DNA of 24,947 nt from JAFGFY01 sp964520425 (GTDB taxonomy: Bacteria; Desulfobacterota; DSM-4660; Desulfatiglandales; HGW-15), in NCBI GenBank assembly GCA_964520425.1, contig CAZFMX010000049.1, positions 1 through 24,947 on the forward strand, in the 5' to 3' direction. The position numbers and the translations under genes are program-made. This document shows, one piece after another, positions 1 through 9,436 of this stretch; the stretch's first letter is position 1, and each line of letters starts with the position of its first letter. The notes under the pieces were generated by a model that did not search any database, was not told where the DNA came from, and saw nothing but the letters and a program-made list of their open reading frames with translations.

Positions 1-186
1 GTGCCTGTCCACCGAACGTTGTCCTCTTTGGGGGCGGTAACAGGCTTGGGCGTCTACCCCCCATGCCCCCTTTGGGGCTGAGTAGCAGGTACTTATTATT
101 CAAGTTAATTTTGGGACACGTAACTAGCGGCATCTTGTAGGCTGACGTAGATCCCACCAACCGAAATCACTCTGGGCGTTTCTTTT
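1..186. other. GC-rich leader upstream of mnmG, no gene recognised
   Basis: I recognise no protein or RNA gene in this segment. The first 80 bases are rich in G and C runs and include a small hairpin at 65-78 (GCCCC-CTTT-GGGGC) with no T run after it. It could be the 3' end of a structured RNA or of an upstream transcription unit cut by the window edge. A small ORF on the minus strand (618-124) overlaps mnmG antisense and is a shadow. Confidence 0.3.
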
Positions 187-2088
187 ATGATTACCTGTGA
201 AAAAGAATATGATGTCATTATTGTGGGAGGGGGCCACGCCGGATGTGAGGCCTCTTTGGCCGCCGCCCGTATGGGACATCCCACTCTGCTCCTCACCATG
301 AATCTGGACCACATTGCGGTCATGAGCTGTAATCCCGCTATCGGGGGCCTGGCCAAAGGTCACCTCGTCAAAGAGATCGATGCCCTGGGAGGTGAGATGG
401 CCAAGAATGCTGATCAGACCGGCATTCAATTCAGGCGGCTTAACATCCGAAAGGGTCTTGCTGTTCAAGGTTCGAGATCCCAAAACGATCGTGAGCTCTA
501 CCGGAAACAGATGAAGTCTGTCCTGGAGCTTCAGACGAGCCTCGATATTCGGCAAGCTACAGTGGATCAGCTTCTGATTAAAGATGGAAAAGTCTGTGGA
601 GTCGATACCCATATCCATGAGAGGTTTCTCTCAAAGACGGTTATTCTAACCGCAGGCACCTTTCTGAATGGGCTGATTCACATTGGTCTTGACCATTTTC
701 CGGCAGGGCGCATGGGGGATCCGCCTTCGATAAGACTCTCGAATCAATTGAAAGAACTGGGTTTTGAAATAGGGCGACTCAAGACGGGCACGACACCGCG
801 CCTAAATGGAAGGACTATTGATTACGAGGGCTTGGAAATTCAGCACGGAGACGAAGATCCAAGGCCGTTTTCCTTCACCACAAAAGAGATTCCTTTACCT
901 CAGATTCCCTGCCATATCACGTATACAAATAGCGCGACCCACCAGATCATCAAGGAGGGTTTGGATCGGTCTCCTCTTTATTGCGGCGTCATCGAGGGTG
1001 TAGGAGCCAGATACTGTCCCTCTATTGAGGATAAGATTGTACGTTTCGCAGAAAAAGAGAGACATCAAATATTCCTAGAGCCCGAAGGCCTAGATACTAT
1101 CGAGGTCTATCCCAACGGACTCGCCACCAGTCTACCCGTTGATATCCAACTTAAAATGGTGAGGTCCGTCCCGGGTTTGGAGAAGACAGAGATTTTACGG
1201 CCCGGGTATGCGATAGAATACGATTATATTAATCCGCTGCAACTGAGGCCCACACAAGAGACCAAGCTGATCCAAGGCCTTTACCATGCCGGACAGGTCA
1301 ATGGCACATCAGGGTATGAAGAAGCCGCGGCCCAAGGCCTTTTGGCTGGTATCAACGCTGTCTTAAAAATTCGGGGAGAAGAACCTCTTATCCTTGACAG
1401 ATCACAGGCCTACATTGGTGTTTTGCTCGATGACTTGGTAACCAAAGGGACTCGAGAGCCCTATCGGATGTTTACTTCAAGGGCTGAATACCGCCTTTTA
1501 CTTCGGGAAGACAATGCAGATTTAAGGCTGAGGGATATAGGCCACGGATTAGGTCTGGTCCCTGATCATATTTACCGGGAGTTCTGCTTGAAGAGGGCAC
1601 AGGTTGAACAATTGCTTGATAGACTGAATGAGTTCAAGTTGAGGCCAGAGTCATCGGTTATAGAGAGGTTGATAGAACTGGCCTCTCCACCTATACGAAA
1701 TATGACTTCCCTCGCCCAACTTTTGAGGAGAAATGAGATCTTTTTTAAGCATCTCAAGGTATTTGATCCCGGGCTTGACACAATAGACGTAAGAATCGCC
1801 GAGGAGGTGGAAACGCGGATCAAATATGAGGGGTACATTGAGCGGCAGAACAGACAGGTTATGAAACTAAAACGAATGGAAGATGTGAGGGTCCCTGACG
1901 GAATTGACTATGAGACTGTCTACGGACTCTCCACAGAGGTAAGGGAAAAGTTGAGCCGGGTGAGGCCCGTTTCCCTTGGCCAAGCCTCTCGTATCTCCGG
2001 CATAACCCCTGCCGCTCTGATGGCGATTCAAATACATCTTAAAAGAGTAAAAACTCAAGGCAATCTTCAGCACTCAAGCGAGGGATAA
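187..2088 (+). CDS. mnmG: tRNA uridine-5-carboxymethylaminomethyl(34) synthesis enzyme MnmG (GidA)
   Basis: MnmG works with MnmE to install the carboxymethylaminomethyl group on U34 of tRNAs that read two-codon boxes, using FAD, NADH and a folate one-carbon donor in the cytoplasm. The N-terminal FAD-binding fingerprint GGGHAGCEASLAAARMG lies at about residues 14-30. The signature GLYHAGQVNGTSGYEEAAAQ lies near residue 360 and is followed by the TSRAEYRLLLREDNADLRL block. The C-terminal helical domain that binds MnmE and tRNA is complete. The length of 633 residues is normal for the family. The ATG at 187 has only a poor ribosome-binding site, but the FAD motif begins so soon after it that no later start is possible. 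No mnmE lies within the window; it could be just upstream. A PilZ gene follows on the same strand after about 100 nt. Identity is certain from motifs. Confidence 0.97.
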   Translation: MITCEKEYDVIIVGGGHAGCEASLAAARMGHPTLLLTMNLDHIAVMSCNPAIGGLAKGHLVKEIDALGGEMAKNADQTGIQFRRLNIRKGLAVQGSRSQNDRELYRKQMKSVLELQTSLDIRQATVDQLLIKDGKVCGVDTHIHERFLSKTVILTAGTFLNGLIHIGLDHFPAGRMGDPPSIRLSNQLKELGFEIGRLKTGTTPRLNGRTIDYEGLEIQHGDEDPRPFSFTTKEIPLPQIPCHITYTNSATHQIIKEGLDRSPLYCGVIEGVGARYCPSIEDKIVRFAEKERHQIFLEPEGLDTIEVYPNGLATSLPVDIQLKMVRSVPGLEKTEILRPGYAIEYDYINPLQLRPTQETKLIQGLYHAGQVNGTSGYEEAAAQGLLAGINAVLKIRGEEPLILDRSQAYIGVLLDDLVTKGTREPYRMFTSRAEYRLLLREDNADLRLRDIGHGLGLVPDHIYREFCLKRAQVEQLLDRLNEFKLRPESSVIERLIELASPPIRNMTSLAQLLRRNEIFFKHLKVFDPGLDTIDVRIAEEVETRIKYEGYIERQNRQVMKLKRMEDVRVPDGIDYETVYGLSTEVREKLSRVRPVSLGQASRISGITPAALMAIQIHLKRVKTQGNLQHSSEG

Positions 2089-2191
2089 TCTCGAGATTCT
2101 GAAATTGATTTTAGGCAAAAAGAGGAGTAGAATAACAGTTCAGAGTAATTTTAAGAAACAGAGAAGCACAGTCTTTCTGGAGGCGAAAAAA

Positions 2192-2575
2192 TTGACGGAT
2201 GACACTGAAAAACGACAGCACCCCAGGATTCCGGTGAGATGGCCCATCACGATTATTTCCAAGCAGGGCAGTGTAGAGGGGGAATCTAGAAATATTACTG
2301 TCGCTGGAGTCTTCGTCCACTGTTTGGAGAAACTGGAGAAGAATAAAGAGTATCAAATGATCATCAAAATACCGGAAAAAGAGTCCCTCTTGCTGAATGG
2401 TCGAGTGGTTTGGTCAAACTTTGAAAACATGGATTTCAATGCCAGTTATATGGGCATGGGTTTTTGTTTCATAAAGATATCTAAGGAGGACCGCGGTCTG
2501 CTCAGTGAAGTGATTTCGCGATATGCCGACCTTGAGTCAAATCCCAGGGACGTTAACCGAAACCCGGCACATTAA
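2192..2575 (+). CDS. PilZ-domain protein (putative c-di-GMP binding)
   Basis: This is a stand-alone PilZ domain of 127 residues, a cytoplasmic fold that usually binds cyclic di-GMP and changes the activity of motility, exopolysaccharide or regulatory partners. The c-di-GMP contact motif RxxxR is present as RQHPR about 8 residues from the start. The second motif, normally (D/N)xSxxG, appears as NITVAG with Thr in place of Ser. The reading frame is open from 2105, but TTG at 2192 is preferred because a GGAGG sits 8-10 nt before it and because the protein then begins right at the PilZ domain, as in other stand-alone members. It follows mnmG on the same strand and may be cotranscribed. It ends 51 nt from the convergent kinase gene. 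The partner cannot be told from the sequence. Confidence 0.85.
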   Translation: MTDDTEKRQHPRIPVRWPITIISKQGSVEGESRNITVAGVFVHCLEKLEKNKEYQMIIKIPEKESLLLNGRVVWSNFENMDFNASYMGMGFCFIKISKEDRGLLSEVISRYADLESNPRDVNRNPAH

Positions 2576-2626
2576 GATGGCCGGATATGCCGGATTATCC
2601 ATTCATTTTTTTCAAATGTCTGTCTT

Positions 2627-5600
2627 TTACTGGTTAGTGATCCCATGTCCCTCCTTTCCCTGAATCACTTCACTCAGTACTCTGGACAAGGAAAGGGGTT
2701 CAAAGGGTTTGGGCAGCATTCCTTTGAAACCATATTGCTTATATTTCGCTAAAACCGGATCATCCGAGTAGCCGCTGGCCACAATGGCTTTTACTTCAGG
2801 ATCTATGTCCAGCATTTTCGGAAGAGCATCTTTGCCACCCATCCCGCCGGGAACTGTAAGATCAAGGATGACAGCATCAAACGGTTTTTTAGATCTTTTG
2901 GCTTCCTTGAGCATACGAATCGCTTCAATACCATCTTCTGCAAATCCCGGCTCATAACCCAGTTTCTCAAGCATTCTTCCCAACGTTTTTCTTAACGGTG
3001 CATCATCATCCATTACCAAGATTCTGCCCCGGCCTTTTATCAAATGATCTTCTTCTTTTTCAGGGACCATCTTATCAGAGGCGGGCAGATAGATATGAAA
3101 TGTCGTGCCGACCTCCAAACGCGATTCGACTGTAATATGCCCACCGTGCCTATTGATGATCGAGTAGCTCGTGGCAAGTCCAAGGCCGCTCCCTTCCTGC
3201 TTGGTTGTATAATAGGGATCGAATATCCTCGATAGGTCCTTCTTCCCTATGCCTGTTCCCTGATCTGTGATGGATATCCTGACGTATCTGCCGGGCTTAA
3301 GTGGAGGAGCATGACGGTTCTCTATTACAAGGTTTTTGGCCTCAATCCGAATACTTCCCCCTTGTGGCATGGCCTGGTTGGCATTGATCACCACATTATG
3401 GATGACCTGGCTGATTTGTCCAACGTCCACATCCACCGGCCAGAGGTCCTCCTCCACTGAAAACTCGCAATCGCTTTTTGAACCTCGCAGCACAAAGAGG
3501 GTAGATTCTTTGAGCATCCCTTTAATTGTGGCAGTCTCCTTCAGGGGCGTTCCCCCTTTGGAAAAGGTTAACAACTGCCTAGTCAGAGCCTGGGCCCTGT
3601 TTGAAGCTGTTTCAGCCTCGCTTAGCAAGTCAAACATTTCATCATCAGGTGCCATATTTGTTTTGGCCATTGAAATATTGCCGAGAATTGTGGTCAGTAT
3701 ATTGTTGAAATCATGTGCGATCCCGCCTGCAAGTATACCCGTGGATTCCAGTTTCTGGGTCTTTAAAAGCTCCTCATCGATTCTCTTGCGCTCGGTTATG
3801 TCCTGATTCACTCCATAGCTTTTGACTGTCTGACCGTCGGCATTCTTGACAATGAAGATTCGGACGGTGACATAGCCGACTGTCCCGTCGGTATAGATTA
3901 TGCGGTGTTCCACTTGCCGGTTATAGTTGGGATCTGTTGTTTCTAACATTTTTCGAATTTCTTCTCCAACAAGACCTCTGTCACCGGGATGGAGAAAACG
4001 TTGAGCGTATTCAGCAGATGACATTGTATACCCGCCGACTTGCTTCACCGTGGTGCGAAAGATCTTGTAGAAATGATCGTTGAACGTAAAGAGGTCATTG
4101 GCCACATCATATTCCCAAGGGCCGAGATGGACCATTTCTACAGCATTGGACAGTTGTGCCTGAAGGTTCTCCCGCTCTATTTCTGCTTGCTTCTGCTCGG
4201 TAATGTCCTGAGTCGTTCCATAAGTACGGACTGTCTTACCTTGACTGTCCTTGATCAGGAAAGGTATGACGGATACATAGCCGGGAGTCCCATCGCCAAA
4301 TATGATGCGGTGCTCCAAGCGCTTTCCGACGTCTGGATCTCTTCCTTCGCTAGATTGATAAAGTCTTTCAGCGAAACCATGGACTTCATCAGGATGAAAA
4401 AAGCGCTGGGCGAATTCTGAGGAGGACATTGTATACCCTCCCATTTCGTCGGCTGTAGTGTGAAAGACTTTATAGAAAATATCATTGAACGTGAAGAGGT
4501 CGCTAGCGACATCATATTCCCAGGGAGCGAGATTGGCTATTTCCACGGCGTTGGATAATTGCGCCCGCAGCTTCTCCCGCTCCATTTCTTCCCGTTTGCT
4601 CTCGGTGATGTCCTGATTTACTCCGTAAGCGCGGATCGCCTTACCTTGGCTGTCCTTGGCGACGAAAAGCTTGACGGACATATAACCGATGGTCCCATCG
4701 CCATAAATAGTGCGATGCTCCAAGATCTGTCCAGAGTCTGGATCAATTTCGTCGATAAAAGCATCTACCGGTTCTAGAGCATCATCGGGATGAACAAAAC
4801 GCCGGGCGAATTCTTCAGATGACATCGTGTACCCTCCCACTTCTTCGGCTGTAGCACGAAAGACTTTGTAGAAATGATCATTGAACGTGAAGAGATCTTT
4901 AGCAATATCATATTCCCAGGGGGCGAGATTGGCTATTTCCAGGGCATTAGACAACTGTGCCTGCAGCTTCTCCTGCTCTATTTCTGCCTGTTTGCGTTCG
5001 GTGACGTCCTGGTTTACTCCATAGGTCCTGACTATCTGGCCATTGGCATCCTTGACGCTGAAAGCTCGAACGGTGATATAACCGACTGTCCCATCAGCAT
5101 AGAGTATACGATGTTCCTGTTGATAGCTATAGTTGGGATCGGTTTCCTCTAAGAGCCTTCGAACTTCTTTTTCAACTAGATGTCTATCATCGGGATGGAG
5201 AAAACGTTGAGCGTATTCTGAGGATGACATAGTATACCCGCCGACTTGCTCTGCCGTGGTGTGAAAGATCTTGTAGAAATGATCGTTGAACGTAAAGAGG
5301 TCATTTGTCACATCATATTCCCAGGGGCCGAGACGGACCATTTCTATAGCATTGGATAGTTGTGCCTGAAGATCCTCCCGCTCCATTTGTTCCTGTTTGC
5401 GCTTGGTGATGTCTCGAAAGAATCCAAAAAGGCGCCCTTTTTCTTCAGGGTGGAACCCTACACTCACTTCGACGTCAATAATGCTGCCGTCTTTCCTGCG
5501 CTGCCGGGTCTCAAACAGATCTTCGCCTTGACAAAGAACCTTTTCAATATGAAGGAGTACTTCCTCGGGGGATTCTAATGCCTCCAGATCCGAGACTTTC

Positions 5601-6514
5601 ATGGAGAGGAGTTCCTGTTGGCTATAGCCGGTCATTTGGCAGTACGCGTCGTTGACATCTATTAACCGGCCATCCGAATCAAGCAAGCAGAATCCATCTG
5701 TGGCCGTCCGTAGAATGCCCTTGTACAGCTTCTCACTTTCCTGTAGCGCCTTTTCTGCCACCTTATGTTCCTCAATCTCATTCAGCAGTATCTCATTTAC
5801 GCCGCGTAATTCTTCAGTACGCTTCCGCACAATAGTCTCTATCTCCTGATTCTTCTTTGTCAGTCTTTCCTCCGTCCTTTTTCGTTCAATGATTTCTTTT
5901 TCAAGATCTGAGATGAGATCGACATTTTCGTATTTGAGATTCAGGGATTCAGTCATTTCCATGTTAAGCCTTCTTGTAGTCATGAGCATGATGAACCAGA
6001 AGAGAGTAACCATAGCCCCCATGGCGGAGTGAATTTCAGTGCTCATTCGAAAAAAACATATTGTTATTGGGAATAGGGCAGGGATGCTGAAGCAATAGTA
6101 TGACGCCATAATAGGGGAAAAAACACCAACAGAACCAGCGACCATACCTCCGAGCACAAAAGCAATAAAGACCTGATGGGCAATTGATGAAGAGGGAAGA
6201 AGAAAGACTCCGGCGGAGCCCCAGATACACCCTGAGACAAAAAGTGTGGTCAGGAAGAGGTTTCGGATTTTTTTAATATTGCCAGTAGTGATGACCCTTT
6301 TTTTCCAATAGAATTGTAGGAATACTCGAATCATACTAATAGATAATGCGACAGACAACCAGAGCAAAAGTCTGGAAACAGGGATCAGTCCCCACAGAAC
6401 CAACACCAGGATCATCGAGTTAATGGCTGTCGCGGCAATACCTAGGTGTGTCTGCCCTATTATTCTCTTTACTCTATTCATATTCAGTTGTTCATTTTTG
6501 GTGACTTGAGCCAT
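2627..6514 (-). CDS. membrane hybrid histidine kinase with four tandem PAS_3 modules
   Basis: A 1295-residue hybrid sensor kinase. Residues about 20-185 form six hydrophobic helices (a MASE-like membrane sensor), followed by a coiled coil (about 190-260). One PAS domain (about 262-375) precedes four tandem PAS_3-type modules of about 134 residues each (about 377-912), every one carrying the PWEYDV, FTFNDHFY and RF-HPD signatures and ending in a TERK-type coiled linker. The HisKA H-box is GGIAHDFNNIL (near 920), the HATPase has GTGIG and GSGLGLATSYSI, and a C-terminal receiver has DDDA, the phospho-acceptor in VILDLTVPGG and a KPFE lysine. No Hpt or DNA-binding output is attached, so the signal must pass to an unlinked partner. 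The ATG at 6514 has a strong AAGGGGGG ribosome-binding site. Its membrane part matches the kinase at 6763-9078 and its PAS/kinase part matches the one at 15971-19930. The ligand is unknown; PAS_3 modules may bind small molecules or haem or may only relay signals. Confidence 0.93.
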   Translation of the reverse strand: MAQVTKNEQLNMNRVKRIIGQTHLGIAATAINSMILVLVLWGLIPVSRLLLWLSVALSISMIRVFLQFYWKKRVITTGNIKKIRNLFLTTLFVSGCIWGSAGVFLLPSSSIAHQVFIAFVLGGMVAGSVGVFSPIMASYYCFSIPALFPITICFFRMSTEIHSAMGAMVTLFWFIMLMTTRRLNMEMTESLNLKYENVDLISDLEKEIIERKRTEERLTKKNQEIETIVRKRTEELRGVNEILLNEIEEHKVAEKALQESEKLYKGILRTATDGFCLLDSDGRLIDVNDAYCQMTGYSQQELLSMKVSDLEALESPEEVLLHIEKVLCQGEDLFETRQRRKDGSIIDVEVSVGFHPEEKGRLFGFFRDITKRKQEQMEREDLQAQLSNAIEMVRLGPWEYDVTNDLFTFNDHFYKIFHTTAEQVGGYTMSSSEYAQRFLHPDDRHLVEKEVRRLLEETDPNYSYQQEHRILYADGTVGYITVRAFSVKDANGQIVRTYGVNQDVTERKQAEIEQEKLQAQLSNALEIANLAPWEYDIAKDLFTFNDHFYKVFRATAEEVGGYTMSSEEFARRFVHPDDALEPVDAFIDEIDPDSGQILEHRTIYGDGTIGYMSVKLFVAKDSQGKAIRAYGVNQDITESKREEMEREKLRAQLSNAVEIANLAPWEYDVASDLFTFNDIFYKVFHTTADEMGGYTMSSSEFAQRFFHPDEVHGFAERLYQSSEGRDPDVGKRLEHRIIFGDGTPGYVSVIPFLIKDSQGKTVRTYGTTQDITEQKQAEIERENLQAQLSNAVEMVHLGPWEYDVANDLFTFNDHFYKIFRTTVKQVGGYTMSSAEYAQRFLHPGDRGLVGEEIRKMLETTDPNYNRQVEHRIIYTDGTVGYVTVRIFIVKNADGQTVKSYGVNQDITERKRIDEELLKTQKLESTGILAGGIAHDFNNILTTILGNISMAKTNMAPDDEMFDLLSEAETASNRAQALTRQLLTFSKGGTPLKETATIKGMLKESTLFVLRGSKSDCEFSVEEDLWPVDVDVGQISQVIHNVVINANQAMPQGGSIRIEAKNLVIENRHAPPLKPGRYVRISITDQGTGIGKKDLSRIFDPYYTTKQEGSGLGLATSYSIINRHGGHITVESRLEVGTTFHIYLPASDKMVPEKEEDHLIKGRGRILVMDDDAPLRKTLGRMLEKLGYEPGFAEDGIEAIRMLKEAKRSKKPFDAVILDLTVPGGMGGKDALPKMLDIDPEVKAIVASGYSDDPVLAKYKQYGFKGMLPKPFEPLSLSRVLSEVIQGKEGHGITNQ
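3785..5385 (-). repeat. four tandem ~402-bp PAS_3-encoding repeats
   Basis: Four direct repeats of about 402 bp within the kinase gene, each encoding one PAS_3 module plus its linker. Blocks such as the one encoding PWEYDV..DLFTFNDHFY recur at about 400-bp steps (near 5310, 4910, 4510 and 4110). Modules 1 and 4 (GPWEYDV, RF-LHP, DPNY) are more like each other than like modules 2 and 3. Confidence 0.85.
5892..5960. repeat. 69-bp block identical to 8456-8524 (duplicated sensor region)
   Basis: These 69 bases are identical to 8456-8524 and lie in a longer region of strong nucleotide similarity covering the membrane sensor and coiled-coil coding part of both kinase genes (about 5860-6514 and 8430-9078). 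This marks a recent duplication or gene conversion of the sensor half. Confidence 0.85.
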
Positions 6515-6595
6515 GATAACCCCCCCTTACGACCAGATACAGAGGATTTTTTCACCATCGTGTCTGATGATGGAAGTAACTCGTATACACTTAAT

Positions 6596-6624
6596 ATTTT
6601 ATCTTAAAGAATGTTTTGGGTCAA
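6596..6624 (-). promoter_or_regulatory. sigma-70-type promoter of the four-PAS kinase
   Basis: On the minus strand a -35 TTGACC (6624-6619) is separated by exactly 17 nt from a -10 TAAAAT (6601-6596), about 80 nt upstream of the start codon. The same arrangement, with surrounding sequence conserved, precedes the paralogous kinase gene at 9189-9161, which supports its being functional. Confidence 0.65.
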
Positions 6625-6762
6625 TTAAGCGAGTCTAGCGTCTAACGAAAGAGAGGTTCATAGATAGAATCTGTGGGCTCATTTAGATCGATTTCATGAG
6701 AAGATCACTCAGGGTGCCGCATTAATCCAGTACAGATAGGGAAGATTCTCTGAGTATTTGTT

Positions 6763-9078
6763 TTATTTCCTATCCAATTCACTTCTTACAATCCTGCCCA
6801 GCTTAGCAAGTGTATAGGGTTTCTTGATGTAGGGACCGGCGCCCAGTCTCTGTGCCTCCTTGACCTTGAGCGTCTCTGAAAACCCGCTTGCGATAATGGC
6901 TTTTTGTTTGGGATGAATTGCAAGTATCTTTTTGTATGTATCCAGGCCATCCATACCCTGATCCATGATCATGTCAAGAACAAGCAAGTCTGCTCTATGG
7001 TTTTTCATGTATTCAACGGCATCTTCACCGCTTGAAACAGTGGAAACGGAATACCCCATCTGTGATAACATAGCGTGGGCAAGATTTCTCTGATTTTCAA
7101 CGTCATCCACAACTAGGATTGACTCTCCTTTACCTACCACTAAAAATAACTCACTCTGAGACTCAGGTTTTTCAAGCTTTTTCCCTGTTACAGGAAAATA
7201 GAGTGTGATTGTTGTTCCTTTACCCTCAACACTTTCCACATCAATATATCCCCCATGGTCTTTTACCGTTCCCCACACAACAGCCATACCAAGGCCTGTT
7301 CCGCTCTTTCCCATCACTTTCTTAGTGAAGAAAGGCTCAAAAATCCTCTCAAGATCCGTGGCTGGAATACCTGTCCCGTTATCCGAGATTTTAACTACAG
7401 AATATTCACCTTCATTCACTTTATCATAGCCCCGTAAAGGACGATCGAGATATCTATTCTCAGTAACAATAACAAGATTCCCTCCTCCCTTCATGGCTTC
7501 CAAGGCGTTAGATACCAGATTCATTATGGTTTTTGTGAGATGGATTGGAGAACCTATAATATTGGGTAGCTCGCGGCCAAGATTGACTTCAAGCTCAACA
7601 AAGGGGTGGAAAGACATCAGTTTCTTAAATTCAGGGCTCTCCAGATACTCGGATATAATATCATTCAGATTTACGACTGCTTCGACAACAATACTCCTTC
7701 TCGTAAGCGTCAAGAGGTCCTGTACGATAGCAGCGGCTTTATTACCGGATTCCTGCATAGCCAATATGGGTTTCCTGAGCGGGCTATCCTCGGGAATCTG
7801 CATCAAAAGCAAATCGGGATATCCGATAATACCGGAAAGCATGTTATTGAGATCATGTGCGACACCGCCTGCAAGCGTCCCCAGGGCTTCCATCTTTTGA
7901 GCCCGCACCAGTTGAGCCTCAAGTTTCTTCCGGTTATCTTCTTCCAACTTCTGCTGTGTCAGGTCTATTATAATACCCCTTGTTCCGGCGACTTTCCCGT
8001 TTATTCTAATCAGATCGGAATGTACGACTACCGGGAATGTGCTGCCATCTTTTCTCTCGGCAGTATATTCATTTCCATCGAGTCTTTCCCCTGAAAGGGC
8101 TTTTTGAAAATCCTCCAGCGCCCTCTGCCTCTCTGAAGGAACCAGCATCTCCAGGAGATTCAAACCCTTATCCAGATCTTTGTCACTATAGCCAAAAACC
8201 TTGGAGGAATTACGGTTGATAAAGGTAATATTCCCACTGATGTCGGATTCAAAAACAATCTGGGGGAGAGAATTGGCCAATTCCCTGTACTTTTCTTCGC
8301 TTTCTCTCAATGCCTTGACAATCTCCTCGCGTTCCTCAACCTCATTCAGAAGTATCTCATTTGCCCCGCGTAATTCTTCAGTGCGCTTCTCCACAATGGA
8401 CTCTATCTCCCGATTTCTCCATATCAGTCTTTCTTCCGCCCTTTTTCGTTCAATAATTTCTTTTTCAAGATCTGAGATGAGATCGACATTTTCGTATTTG
8501 AGATTCAGGGATTCAGTCATTTCCCTATTAAGCCTTCTTGCGGTCACTAACATAATGAACCAGAAGAGGGTAACCATTGTTCCCATTGCATAGTGAATAT
8601 CGGTATTGATCTGGAAAAAATATACTGTTATCGGAAATAGGGCAGGGATACTGAAGCAATAGTAGGAGGCCATAACAGGAGAAAATACACCAACAGAACC
8701 AGCTACCATACCTCCAAGCACAAAAGCAATAAAGACCTGATGGGCAATAGATGAAGAGGGTAGAAGAAATATGCCTGAAGAACCCCAGATACACCCTGAG
8801 AAAAAAAGCGCGGTCAGAAACAAATCTCTGATTCTTTTAGTATTGTCAGCAGTAATGACTTTTCTATTAAAATAGACTTGAAAAAACAGGCGAATCACAC
8901 TTATAGATAACACGGCAGACAACCAGAACAAGAGCCTGGAAACCGGGGTCAATCCCCACAAAACCAAGACTAGAATGATCGAGTTAATGGCTGTCGCGGC
9001 TATGCCCAGCGGTGTCTGCCCTATTAACCTTTTCACCCTATCCATATCCAGTTGTTCGGTTTTAGTGACTTGGGTCAT
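6763..9078 (-). CDS. membrane hybrid histidine kinase with a single PAS domain
   Basis: A 771-residue hybrid kinase. Six predicted membrane helices (about 20-185) and the following coiled coil are close to identical to the kinase at 2627-6514. After that come one PAS domain (about 255-370, from EEKYRELANSLPQIVFESD), HisKA with H-box GGVAHDLNNML (near 392), HATPase with DNGTGIP and GTGLGMAVVWG, and a receiver with VVDD, the acceptor Asp in LVLDMIMD and KKPY. The kinase half differs clearly from those of the other two kinases. The frame is open to 9135, but ATG at 9078 is chosen: it has AAGGGGG as ribosome-binding site and it gives MTQVTK, aligned with MAQVTK at the start of the paralogue. There is no output domain. 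The role is inferred to be environmental sensing with an unlinked partner. Confidence 0.93.
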   Translation of the reverse strand: MTQVTKTEQLDMDRVKRLIGQTPLGIAATAINSIILVLVLWGLTPVSRLLFWLSAVLSISVIRLFFQVYFNRKVITADNTKRIRDLFLTALFFSGCIWGSSGIFLLPSSSIAHQVFIAFVLGGMVAGSVGVFSPVMASYYCFSIPALFPITVYFFQINTDIHYAMGTMVTLFWFIMLVTARRLNREMTESLNLKYENVDLISDLEKEIIERKRAEERLIWRNREIESIVEKRTEELRGANEILLNEVEEREEIVKALRESEEKYRELANSLPQIVFESDISGNITFINRNSSKVFGYSDKDLDKGLNLLEMLVPSERQRALEDFQKALSGERLDGNEYTAERKDGSTFPVVVHSDLIRINGKVAGTRGIIIDLTQQKLEEDNRKKLEAQLVRAQKMEALGTLAGGVAHDLNNMLSGIIGYPDLLLMQIPEDSPLRKPILAMQESGNKAAAIVQDLLTLTRRSIVVEAVVNLNDIISEYLESPEFKKLMSFHPFVELEVNLGRELPNIIGSPIHLTKTIMNLVSNALEAMKGGGNLVIVTENRYLDRPLRGYDKVNEGEYSVVKISDNGTGIPATDLERIFEPFFTKKVMGKSGTGLGMAVVWGTVKDHGGYIDVESVEGKGTTITLYFPVTGKKLEKPESQSELFLVVGKGESILVVDDVENQRNLAHAMLSQMGYSVSTVSSGEDAVEYMKNHRADLLVLDMIMDQGMDGLDTYKKILAIHPKQKAIIASGFSETLKVKEAQRLGAGPYIKKPYTLAKLGRIVRSELDRK
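8456..8524. repeat. 69-bp block identical to 5892-5960
   Basis: This is the second copy of the exact 69-bp block shared by the two membrane kinase genes, in the part coding for the end of the membrane domain and the start of the coiled coil. Confidence 0.85.
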
Positions 9079-9160
9079 GGAATCCCCCTTCACGAGCAGA
9101 TAAAGAGAATCATTCTCCCACCATATCTTAAACACGCAAATAGCTTGCCGGCACCTTATT

Positions 9161-9189
9161 ATTTTAGTTTGAAGAATATTTTAAGTCAA
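9161..9189 (-). promoter_or_regulatory. sigma-70-type promoter of the single-PAS kinase
   Basis: On the minus strand TTGACT (9189-9184) and TAAAAT (9166-9161) are 17 nt apart. Spacing and flanks match the promoter at 6624-6596, including a shared CTTTCGTTAGA stretch or close variant some 30 nt upstream of the -35. It lies about 85 nt before the start codon. Confidence 0.65.
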
Positions 9190-9436
9190 TTAAACGAATT
9201 TAACTATCTAACGAAAGAAAAGAGCAGTTTTCACTTGTTTTAGTATCAACAATAGGTTAAAAAAGAATGGTATTCAATCAACTAATACGGTATCTCTGCT
9301 AGTATGATTCTCGTATCGACTGAGTTCACTCCAATCACCATTTTAATCCAGGGCACATCCAATAGAGGAGCCAGACAATATAGGGCCTGTTTGGCAGAAA
9401 TAGTTTATATAAAAAACACTCAAGGAGACACATGCT
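9190..9436. other. AT-rich intergenic region before the oxidoreductase gene
   Basis: With the promoter at 9161-9189 this makes up the gap of about 358 nt between divergent genes. It should hold the promoter of the gene at 9437. I find no convincing -35/-10 pair on the plus strand and no operator palindrome. The only clear signal is the AGGAG ribosome-binding site at 9423-9427. Confidence 0.4.

Noticed and set aside
1..100. Possible tRNA or tmRNA end
   Set aside because: I could not build a cloverleaf or find the TPsiC and CCA features; only GC-rich runs and one short hairpin are present.
3336..5578. Plus-strand ORFs opposite the kinase genes
   Set aside because: They are antisense shadows of the PAS repeats and recur because the repeats recur; the same holds for those at 16466-18621.
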